Source: a virus. From it: a stretch of DNA of 24,819 nucleotides. The notes below the pieces were generated by a model that worked only from the letters and a program-made list of their open reading frames with translations, made no database searches and was not told where the DNA came from. Shown here piece after piece: positions 12,942-19,221 of this stretch. Both the position numbers and the translations under genes were made by a program. The stretch covers positions 1-24,819 of IMG/VR virus record IMGVR_UViG_3300031630_000026; one strand, 5' to 3'. Position 1 is the stretch's first letter. The number at the start of each line of letters is the position of its first letter.

Positions 12942-13629
12942 CGGGTTTTTCGTGTGTCCAACCAAGGTCTTTTAAGCGATTATGCTCTTCTTCGGTAGGT
13001 GCATCAGCTACTTTACCATCTTTATACATTTTGTGTGGTACGTATTCTTCATCACCTTCATCACCTTCCATATCTTCCACTTTGTACTTTTTACCAGAAA
13101 CAATAAAGGTTGAATCACCTTTTTCTCTTGCAGCATTAAGTGCGCCAGTAAAAGCATTACCTTCTTCTTTATTTTTAGAAGCATTCATCTTCTTCTTAGG
13201 TGTGCCGATTGCATACTCGACCAGTTCTAACTCATCGGCTGTATGATCCATAGTCTTATCGCCATGTGCAACCTTAATAGAGTCTTTAGTAACACTTAAG
13301 ACTTTACCTACATTACCATTCTTCTTCATTTTAACTTTGCTTCCTTCAGGAAACTTAGCAGACATTTTAGCTATATCTTTGCGAAGGTTTTCTTTCATTT
13401 TCTTTTTCTTAGAACCATCATAGGTTTCAGCTTTTTCGTCATCAGCTTCCCAGTTGGCATCGATATAGTCGTAGAATTTCTTCTCGTCATCGCCTTTAAG
13501 TTCGCCTGGACTGGATACACCAAATTTCTTTAATGCAGCTGCAAAGAACGCTTGATATTCTTTACCATCATTCTTAGTATCACTATTGGCACCTTCGGCA
13601 ACCATTTGTTTAAACGTTTTCACTAACAT
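12937..13629 (-). CDS. Candidate internal head protein with KOW/SH3-like domain, 230 aa
   Basis: The N-terminus MLVKTFKQMVAEGANS resembles the T4 internal-protein targeting peptide, with cleavage expected after MVAE. Residues about 24-60 (EYQAFFAAALKKFGVSSPGE, then KFYDYIDANW) match a helical module I associate with head-associated proteins of many T4-like phages. A KOW/SH3-like segment follows at about 93-137 (FPEGSKVKMKKNGNVGKVLS, then DSIKVAHGDKT). The tail is acidic (EDMEGDEGDEEY). It is charged throughout, as expected for a prohead core or ejected protein. An ejected or core role is inferred from the targeting-like start and the late block. Confidence 0.78.
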   Translation of the reverse strand: MLVKTFKQMVAEGANSDTKNDGKEYQAFFAAALKKFGVSSPGELKGDDEKKFYDYIDANWEADDEKAETYDGSKKKKMKENLRKDIAKMSAKFPEGSKVKMKKNGNVGKVLSVTKDSIKVAHGDKTMDHTADELELVEYAIGTPKKKMNASKNKEEGNAFTGALNAAREKGDSTFIVSGKKYKVEDMEGDEGDEEYVPHKMYKDGKVADAPTEEEHNRLKDLGWTHEKPA

Positions 13630-13640
13630 GTACTCCTAAT

Positions 13641-13946
13641 TTATCTTAATTGACCAGGACCGTAAACGGTTATTCCCGCGATCACTAATGCTACTACGAC
13701 AGCCCAGAAAACTCTGGATATAATAACAATTTTAACTTCATTTACACGGGCCCTGTCATCAACAGCGTCCATTTTACTTTCGGTATAATCCATTCGTTTT
13801 AAGATAGTCTTAATATCATCTTCAACACTCATTTGCTTTTCTTCTAATCTAGCTATGCCTACCATGAAGTCAGTTAATTTATCTATCTTTTCTTCAATGC
13901 GATCTAATCTTTTGTGGGCCGCATCAGCCACAGTACTTTCGGTCAT
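13641..13946 (-). CDS. Coiled-coil protein with C-terminal membrane helix, XhlA-like, 101 aa
   Basis: A long heptad-rich N-terminal helix (AAHKRLDRIEEKIDKLTDFM, ARLEEKQMSVEDDIKTIL, ESKMDAVDDRARVNEVKI) is followed by one membrane segment, VFWAVVVALVIAGITVYGPG, at about residues 79-98. This layout matches haemolysin XhlA-like and holin-associated phage proteins. It could be the missing holin or holin partner for the secreted hydrolase at 17.9-18.4 kb, but it sits among head genes and could equally be a structural membrane-anchored coil. It overlaps the nucleotidyltransferase gene's stop by 4 nt. Confidence 0.7.
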   Translation of the reverse strand: MTESTVADAAHKRLDRIEEKIDKLTDFMVGIARLEEKQMSVEDDIKTILKRMDYTESKMDAVDDRARVNEVKIVIISRVFWAVVVALVIAGITVYGPGQLR

Positions 13947-14773
13947 ATTACTTTATCTACGTTATCCAGCCATTTACGGAGTGACTTACCGTTAGTGGTT
14001 TTTAATATGACATAATTTGTTCCAAGATGTGATACTACACCTACTTCATCAGATTCTTTAACAACAACCATATCACCAACACTAAATAAATCGCCATTAA
14101 TATAGTCTTCTCTGATCGTAGATACCGATTCTAATTGTATATGCTTTCTATATGTATATGATTCTTTAAGATTCATACCAGAACGTACTGCATTAAATAA
14201 TTTTTGTCCGTCTTTAAATGCCCTTGGTAGACCTTTATTAAATAGTTCAAAGTCATTACTTTCTGCTGCAGCTCTCATCTTAGAGGCAGACATACCAGAC
14301 ACTCCTTCTGAATCAGGATCACGCTCTCCAGCCGAGATGATATTAATACCACCTTCAAAGTTGTAGAAACCGTGACGGGCTTTTACACCATTATACTTAT
14401 TGGCAAGAGCATCAAATTCATTGACACGATCAGATCCAACAACCATTGAGACTTTCGTAAATCCGTCATCATATAACTTTACTAAGACATCAATTGCATT
14501 CTTAACACTTTTATCACTAATAATACTACGTGCATGCTTAGGAAACATTTTACGCATAAACTTAATTTTATCATCATATCCAAGAGGATTCTTTTTCTTA
14601 TCCTGTGATTGAGATGAGTATACTCGATACACATCTCCACCCTTAGATGACTTAGCTAATACTTCTAATAACTTTTCATGTCCAACTGTTGGCGGATTAA
14701 ACCTGCCAAATGTAAATACTACGCCTACGGCTGCTTCAGTTAGATAGTCATTGAACGACTTAAAATTCGACAT
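13943..14773 (-). CDS. NMNAT/cytidylyltransferase-like nucleotidyltransferase with capsid-targeting-like N-terminus, 276 aa
   Basis: Residues 1-16 (MSNFKSFNDYLTEAAV) resemble the T4 internal-protein targeting peptide, with cleavage predicted after YLTE. A HIGH-type nucleotidyltransferase domain follows: GRFNPPTVGH at 23-32 ((H/T)xGH motif), VVGSDRVNEF, and GMSASKMR at 160-167 in the place of the ISSTxxR motif. These bind ATP or CTP phosphates in NMNAT, NadR and cytidylyltransferases. The substrate cannot be read from sequence; NMN is one candidate. A KOW/SH3-like end at about 226-274 (FSVGDMVVVKESDEVGVVSH, then GTNYVILK and RKWLDNV) resembles the C-terminal module of other phage internal proteins. 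It is likely packaged and ejected. Confidence 0.85.
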   Translation of the reverse strand: MSNFKSFNDYLTEAAVGVVFTFGRFNPPTVGHEKLLEVLAKSSKGGDVYRVYSSQSQDKKKNPLGYDDKIKFMRKMFPKHARSIISDKSVKNAIDVLVKLYDDGFTKVSMVVGSDRVNEFDALANKYNGVKARHGFYNFEGGINIISAGERDPDSEGVSGMSASKMRAAAESNDFELFNKGLPRAFKDGQKLFNAVRSGMNLKESYTYRKHIQLESVSTIREDYINGDLFSVGDMVVVKESDEVGVVSHLGTNYVILKTTNGKSLRKWLDNVDKVI

Positions 14774-15141
14774 TAACCTTTTTCCTTGTTCTTCTTCAAT
14801 TTCGCTTTGTCTGCTCTTTTAACATCCGGCAACTTCTTCTTAGCGATCTTGGCAATTGCGGCTTTCTTCTTATCGACTTTCTTTTCAATTGATTGACGTT
14901 GTGCAAATGATAATTCACCCTTACCTTTGCCCTTGGTCAACTTCTTAATAATAGCATCTTTTGCTTGTTTAGTTGCACGCTTCATAAGTGTGTCTTTGTC
15001 TGCAAGCTTCTTAGAGGCTTTCTTACGTCCAAGTGCGATCTTACTTTTATTCTTTCTAAATGCCGCTTTCATCTTAAGGCGTTGCTGCATTGTTGCTGCT
15101 TCGTCTAATTTATCAATAATATACTCATCAAAATTCTTCAT
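14773..15141 (-). CDS. Highly basic internal head/core protein, 122 aa
   Basis: N-terminus MKNFDEYIIDKLDEAATM resembles a capsid-targeting peptide (cut expected after KLDE). The rest is extremely Lys/Arg/Ala-rich: QQRLKMKAAFRKNKSKIALG, KKLTKGKGKGELSFAQRQ and KKAAIAKIAKKKLPDVKR. That composition suggests a DNA-binding, histone-like core protein packed with the genome, like the basic internal proteins of T4. A GKGKGELSFAQRQ.xEKxxxKKxAAIxKIAKK pattern is shared, as far as I recall, by marine T4-like phages. A TATAAATA box lies about 41 nt upstream of the ATG, which fits late expression. Confidence 0.85.
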   Translation of the reverse strand: MKNFDEYIIDKLDEAATMQQRLKMKAAFRKNKSKIALGRKKASKKLADKDTLMKRATKQAKDAIIKKLTKGKGKGELSFAQRQSIEKKVDKKKAAIAKIAKKKLPDVKRADKAKLKKNKEKG

Positions 15142-15181
15142 AAGTAATTAATCCCATTTATATTTATTAATGTTCGTATTA

Positions 15182-15189
15182 TATTTATA
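15182..15189 (-). promoter_or_regulatory. Candidate T4-type late promoter box
   Basis: TATAAATA on the minus strand (context TTAGTATAAATATAAT) immediately after the stop of the ligase-like gene. It would give the basic core protein and the genes below it a late transcript. A second, imperfect box (TATAAATG) is at 15162-15155. Confidence 0.6.
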
Positions 15190-16434
15190 CTAATTACGTG
15201 TTGCGGTTTGCCAGCCTTTAAGTACTGCTGGATCAAAGTTGTTCTTTGAGAATTCCATTCTATCTACTAGCTTAACCGCAGAACCTGATAAATGGTCAAT
15301 GGCAACGAATCCTTCAGGACTTGTTACTTTAAAACCATCGGCAGTTTGAACAAACGTTGATATACCACCAACCTCTGCCAACTTATTAATGAGCATATGC
15401 TTAGCTTCTACGATGTAATTCTGTAGGTCAAATATTAACTTAAGACTTGCTTTGTTATCCTTTGAGAAAAAGGAAAGGATCTCATCGCGTGCCTTTGTTT
15501 GAGAAGTTTTGCCCTTCTCTGATTTACGCTTATCGATCTCTTTTTGATAACGATTCTCAACCCATGTGATGAGCTCAGCAACATGTTTAGTAGTATTGGT
15601 AACACGCTTGCCTGAACGTACCTTAGTGTTATTAAAGGTATTAATCAGCAAGTTTAAATCTTTATTAGTCTCGATCTCTTTTAGAGTAGACGCAGCAATC
15701 TTTTTAAATAACTTACCAGCATTTGATAAGTGTCCGGTCAATACCTTAGTCTCTTTGTCGGTAAACGTAGCAAGGCCTGACATATCAGGTAGATCAGCAG
15801 AGATGCTCCATACTGAAGGAACAGTCTTAAGCCTTGATATGTCAACACCGAACGATGCAGACATATCCTGTAGAGAAGATCCAGTGTATGTGGTATGCCA
15901 CACAACACCAATATTAGCTTTAGATATAGTTTTTTCTAGGTCAGATCCTGCTGGTACGGCATAGGCAATAGTGTTTGGATGCATGGTGACATACTTATCA
16001 CCATCAATAACTGCTTTCTTTAGATCACCTTTGGTGTACATTATGTCACCTTGAATAACACCAGTAATACCTAACTTAGGGAATTCTTTTAGAGCCATCT
16101 TTAATTTGTCTGCAAGGCCACCGCCGTGGTTAGCATCAACGTCTTCTTCTGTATAATTAAGCTTAGGGTTTGTATTGAATACGGACTTAGAACCTACAAA
16201 AAACTTACCATTCTCAGGGTTAATTCCAGCAAATACCGCAGGTGCGCCATCCCATTTAACAGTCACATCAGTCTTACCTTTAGCATGACCTGCTAACATA
16301 TCCCTTAATGAGCGAAGCGCAATTATTGCATCTCGTGCACCTTTTACTCCACCATCCAGCACAAGATCTTCAATATGAGTCATGTGCGTATTCTTAGCAG
16401 ATGCCTCAGTGATATAATTATTAAAATCGTTCAT
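15190..16434 (-). CDS. Ligase-like nucleotidyltransferase with capsid-targeting-like N-terminus, 414 aa
   Basis: The first residues MNDFNNYITEASAK resemble the T4 targeting peptide (cut after YITE). Downstream, K60-W-D-G63 (VTVKWDGAPAVFAG) is a KxDG motif I as in ATP-dependent DNA/RNA ligases and capping enzymes, where this Lys takes the AMP/GMP. GKFFVGSKSVF (77-87), GVIQGDIMYT (125-134), PEGFVAID (373-380) and AVKLVDRMEF (386-395) sit in the order of motifs Ia/III/IV/V. A long helical insert (about 200-350) separates motif III from IV. I associate this protein with an uncharacterised family in marine T4-like phages. Activity and substrate are unknown. It is 8 nt after the 463-aa gene. Confidence 0.78.
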   Translation of the reverse strand: MNDFNNYITEASAKNTHMTHIEDLVLDGGVKGARDAIIALRSLRDMLAGHAKGKTDVTVKWDGAPAVFAGINPENGKFFVGSKSVFNTNPKLNYTEEDVDANHGGGLADKLKMALKEFPKLGITGVIQGDIMYTKGDLKKAVIDGDKYVTMHPNTIAYAVPAGSDLEKTISKANIGVVWHTTYTGSSLQDMSASFGVDISRLKTVPSVWSISADLPDMSGLATFTDKETKVLTGHLSNAGKLFKKIAASTLKEIETNKDLNLLINTFNNTKVRSGKRVTNTTKHVAELITWVENRYQKEIDKRKSEKGKTSQTKARDEILSFFSKDNKASLKLIFDLQNYIVEAKHMLINKLAEVGGISTFVQTADGFKVTSPEGFVAIDHLSGSAVKLVDRMEFSKNNFDPAVLKGWQTATRN

Positions 16435-16442
16435 TGTATTCC

Positions 16443-17834
16443 TTAAGCCGAAATTTTGATATAGATTGATGAGTCATTAGTCTTAGATCCTGCATAGTTT
16501 ACCATATGCGTTACAAAGTTGTTCCTCTGTGCCGAAGAAGACTTTAGTAAACCAGTTGCAAGGTAAGCTGCAGCTAAGTTAGCGTGGATTCGATCTATTG
16601 TAGTGGTCTTTAACTCAGCCATGAAGTCTTCTTTAGACATCATATTCTTTTCAACTGCGTGAGTCATTGTATAAAATTTGTTTGCATCGGTTCGGCTCTT
16701 TCCGCCAAGTAGCTTCTTTGATTGAGCTTTGATATCGTTATTAGTAGGTAAATCAAGCTTCATATGTGCTTTGGCTGCATAGGTTATTTGACCGTATCCA
16801 GCTCTACCACCTCGTGCTCCTTTACCTATGATTTCAACATTGAGTGCACCCATAGAAGACGGTGCTCTAAAGTCCATTTTAGTACTACCATCGAATGTGA
16901 TAACACCACCCTTTAGTGTCCATACGGTTGAATTTTTACCGTCGCTCTTAAGTCTTACTTTAGTAAACTTATGCTTGTCTAGTATTTCATCATCACGATT
17001 GTATTCTTTGGATTGTGCTTTCTTATCAAGTGAAGCGATTTGCTTAAGTGATATACCAATGATCGTTTTATTGTCATAGGCTTTTAGAATATCTGCATTG
17101 AGCGTAGCAACTGTGGTGACGTCAAGAAGCTTCTTTATATCAGCACCTTTCTTCACTGCCCAAATATCACCTGGGTTCCACTTGTCGTCGTTCAATACTG
17201 GTTGGCCTGAGTTCTTAAATGCTTGTCGCTTAGCACTATATATTGCCTTCATTGTGGATGAACCACGGTGCAATGTATGAGCATTTGTCACGTACTTCTT
17301 TCTGATTAAATATCGTGCTGTAACGAATGCAGAGAAGAACCATGCATCATCCGATGCCATAACGTCTTTAATGCCTACATCAACGTCGATATCTTTATAA
17401 TAAGATTGTAACAATTCAGGAGTAAAGTGTGAGAATTCGTTATTAGGACCTTCACCTAACATGGCAGCTAAGAATAAGCATTGCAATGATTCACCGTTAG
17501 CAGTGATACCAGTTGCTCCGCCACCCTTACCTTTACCACCAAAAATAGGTGATTTGCCTATCATGTTAGAAACTATTTCACCTTTTTTCTTTAACTTCAG
17601 AGTAAAGGTAGCAGGAGCTTCGTCGCCTAACTTAGTATAGTCGTCCACAATTTTAAGATTTGCAGTAGTACCGGCAACCATAGCATCTTCGCCGTTAGTC
17701 ATTGTTATTGGATCACCGTCTACAATTGTTTGCCTTAAGACGTCTAATCTATCATCTCCATACTTGAACCATTGACTTTTTGTCATAGAGGCCCAACCGG
17801 TTAATTCAAATAACATGTTTTCAAACGTCTGCAT
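16443..17834 (-). CDS. Large virion/internal protein with possible nuclease-like motifs, 463 aa
   Basis: Begins MQTFENMLFELTGWASMT, which resembles a targeting peptide with a possible cut after MLFE. A Gly-rich run (SPIFGGKGKGGGATGITA) leads to GESLQCLFLAAMLGEG (114-129). DKWNPGDIWAVKKG (217-230) and IIGISLKQIA (258-267) follow. E115, D223 and K264 could form a PD-(D/E)XK-like active site, since NP(A/G)DIW and GISLK segments occur in some restriction-like nucleases; this is a weak, pattern-only suggestion. The last third is helical (EKNMMSKEDFMAELKTTTID). The ribosome-binding site is AAGGG and a TATAAATA late box lies 28 nt before the ATG. It is the first gene of the late head block. Confidence 0.7.
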   Translation of the reverse strand: MQTFENMLFELTGWASMTKSQWFKYGDDRLDVLRQTIVDGDPITMTNGEDAMVAGTTANLKIVDDYTKLGDEAPATFTLKLKKKGEIVSNMIGKSPIFGGKGKGGGATGITANGESLQCLFLAAMLGEGPNNEFSHFTPELLQSYYKDIDVDVGIKDVMASDDAWFFSAFVTARYLIRKKYVTNAHTLHRGSSTMKAIYSAKRQAFKNSGQPVLNDDKWNPGDIWAVKKGADIKKLLDVTTVATLNADILKAYDNKTIIGISLKQIASLDKKAQSKEYNRDDEILDKHKFTKVRLKSDGKNSTVWTLKGGVITFDGSTKMDFRAPSSMGALNVEIIGKGARGGRAGYGQITYAAKAHMKLDLPTNNDIKAQSKKLLGGKSRTDANKFYTMTHAVEKNMMSKEDFMAELKTTTIDRIHANLAAAYLATGLLKSSSAQRNNFVTHMVNYAGSKTNDSSIYIKISA

Positions 17835-17861
17835 CGTGTCAACCCTTATATACTTTTAATC

Positions 17862-17869
17862 TATTTATA
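17862..17869 (-). promoter_or_regulatory. Candidate T4-type late promoter box
   Basis: TATAAATA on the minus strand (context TTATATAAATAG), in the 42-bp gap before the 463-aa gene. It is placed to start the late head block. Confidence 0.65.
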
Positions 17870-17876
17870 TAAAATA

Positions 17877-18353
17877 TTACTTATAGAATATGTGATCATC
17901 TATAGTAGCAATATAATCTAGGCTAGCATTCCAATACGGATTTACCTTAGTAGTATGATAATGTGTTGCACCATCTACAAAATCATGTCCAGCTCGATAC
18001 CATAGGATAGCATCAATAGCATGACGGCGGGCATCTATAAAGGCGCCAACATCACGTATTTGGTCAGACAAACCGTCACAGTACCAAGAAAATTGGCATT
18101 GATGACGAACAACAACTTCACCCCACATCTTTGCCTGCTTAACAACGCCGCATATATCGTTGGGCCAGCGTGGATGCATTACTCTATTCAATGTTACTAA
18201 AGCAACTGCAATCTTACCTAACTTACCCTGATTGCGTGATTCAAAATAGATATTCTCTGCAAGACATTGAATATCCGCTTCTTCGTAATTGTGGTCATTT
18301 GCATAGGTTGCAGATGAAAGTATTAGTGCTAGTACTACTATTAATTTATTCAT
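17877..18353 (-). CDS. Secreted SleB-type cell-wall hydrolase (endolysin candidate), 158 aa
   Basis: A cleavable signal peptide (MNKLIVVLALILSSATYA, then NDHN) is followed by a SleB/cell-wall hydrolase 2 domain. CLAENIYFESRNQGKLGKIA holds the catalytic Glu region (E38) and ends ALVTLNRV. CQFSWYCDG and ATHYHTTKVNPYW are the other conserved blocks of this lytic transglycosylase-like family. With a Sec signal, the enzyme should reach the periplasm without a large-hole holin. The gene overlaps the metallopeptidase by 8 nt and has no strong ribosome-binding site, so translation is probably coupled. It is the best endolysin candidate in the window. A host-spore role is excluded by context. Confidence 0.9.
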   Translation of the reverse strand: MNKLIVVLALILSSATYANDHNYEEADIQCLAENIYFESRNQGKLGKIAVALVTLNRVMHPRWPNDICGVVKQAKMWGEVVVRHQCQFSWYCDGLSDQIRDVGAFIDARRHAIDAILWYRAGHDFVDGATHYHTTKVNPYWNASLDYIATIDDHIFYK

Positions 18354-18687
18354 GTGTGTTTACTAAGGCCTCTAAGTAAAGTGATTCTTCGATAAAATAA
18401 GCTACTTGCTCGTCAAGTTCAAAACCTTCTTTGAATTGGCATGCATGGATTAGCTCGTGTGCAATAGTAATTAACTGCTCAGTTCTATTAATGTTTTCAC
18501 TAATAACAATGTCAATATTACTTTGCTTATTTGTTGGGTCAATATAACAATAACCATTATCTGCTATATCATCATCAAACATTATTTCAATATCCAAGTC
18601 TTCAATACATAACAACCTAACCACTTCTTGAGCGAACTCTGAAGTGTGATACAAGAAAATACTGTCTTTCATATAAACGTGAAGCAT
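18346..18687 (-). CDS. Small HExxH metallopeptidase-like protein, 113 aa
   Basis: IAHELIHACQF is a zinc-metallopeptidase HExxH helix, followed about 10 residues later by a second acidic helix (LDEQVAYFIEE) that could give the third ligand. The size and motif suit small gluzincin-like phage peptidases. The N-terminal part (MLHVYMKDSIFLYHTSEF) forms the expected short beta sheet. There is no signal peptide, so it should act in the cytoplasm. The ribosome-binding site AAGGGG is 6 nt before the ATG and lies in the 3' arm of a hairpin (18693-18733). Substrate unknown. It shares its transcript with the downstream cell-wall hydrolase. Confidence 0.8.
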   Translation of the reverse strand: MLHVYMKDSIFLYHTSEFAQEVVRLLCIEDLDIEIMFDDDIADNGYCYIDPTNKQSNIDIVISENINRTEQLITIAHELIHACQFKEGFELDEQVAYFIEESLYLEALVNTHE

Positions 18688-18692
18688 AAAAA

Positions 18693-18733
18693 ACCCCTTA
18701 ATGTTATACTGTTATTATATCACAGAAAGGGGT
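18693..18733 (-). promoter_or_regulatory. Hairpin hiding the ribosome-binding site on read-through mRNA
   Basis: On the minus strand ACCCCTT (18733-18727) pairs with AAGGGGT (18699-18693), and CTGT/ACAG can pair inside. The 3' arm is the ribosome-binding site of the metallopeptidase gene and is followed by a T run, so the structure could also act as a terminator. Promoter P7 fires from within the loop and its transcript lacks the 5' arm. Confidence 0.65.
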
Positions 18734-18743
18734 GTGTTGTACA
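18714..18743 (-). promoter_or_regulatory. Early-type phage promoter P7
   Basis: TGTACA (18743-18738), 18 bp, TATAAT (18719-18714) on the minus strand, preceded by AAAATAGTTG. The spacer is one base longer than in the other copies. The expected start near 18707 gives a 20-nt leader to the metallopeptidase gene. Confidence 0.8.
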
Positions 18744-18756
18744 CAACTATTTTAAC

Positions 18757-19221
18757 TTATTTTAAAAATGTGTCATTTCTTCGATGGGAATTCCAAGCAA
18801 AGCGACCAAAGACGCGTAGTATGTAATAGGCAATATTATTTATTACCTTAAATCCGTTAATCTCAATGGCTAAATCTCTAAAGAGTTCATCACACTTCTT
18901 TTGATCAAGCATTTCAGCATCACGACCATCGGCTCGTTTAACACTTCGTGTCTTATAGACCCAATCGTGTACAAGTCCTGGCATTAATAATACACCAGTT
19001 GGAGATAAGTATTTCCAAAAGAACTTTGGAATAGACGCGCCATCAAAAGTGAATCCAGCTGGAATAACACATTTGACACCATGAAGCTCATAGTTCCAAT
19101 CTTCGGCGATAGTCCATTGACGTGTAGCCAATAGCCACAATAGTATTGCTCCAATAAAACCTTTGTCCTTTGTTAGAATAGGCACAGGTCTCATTGACGG
19201 CATTTCTTTAAATTTAATCAT
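18757..19221 (-). CDS. DUF1353 family protein, 154 aa
   Basis: Matches the DUF1353 phage family: IPAGFTFDGASIPKFFWKYL, then GVLLMPGLVHDWVY and a Lys/Arg/Asp segment (RADGRDAEMLDQKKCDELF). The C-terminus is helical with aromatic residues (IAYYILRVFGRFAW). Members are small phage proteins of unknown function. A hydrophobic stretch near the N-terminus (FIGAILLWLLA) may be buried or membrane-bound. It overlaps the thyX stop by 8 nt and so belongs to the replication/nucleotide transcript. Confidence 0.88.
   Translation of the reverse strand: MIKFKEMPSMRPVPILTKDKGFIGAILLWLLATRQWTIAEDWNYELHGVKCVIPAGFTFDGASIPKFFWKYLSPTGVLLMPGLVHDWVYKTRSVKRADGRDAEMLDQKKCDELFRDLAIEINGFKVINNIAYYILRVFGRFAWNSHRRNDTFLK

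Noticed and set aside
12902-13246. Plus-strand ORF of 114 codons opposite the 230-aa gene
   Set aside because: Entirely antisense to a well-supported gene, no ribosome-binding site, Ser/Leu/Phe-rich composition typical of a mirror of Lys/Glu codons.
15566-15964. Plus-strand ORF of 132 codons inside the ligase-like gene
   Set aside because: Antisense shadow; no promoter of the P1-P8 type on the plus strand and no recognisable domain.
16443-16490. Idea that the 463-aa gene and the ligase-like gene are one frameshifted gene
   Set aside because: The second gene has its own targeting-like N-terminus and start, and an 8-nt gap; they are separate.
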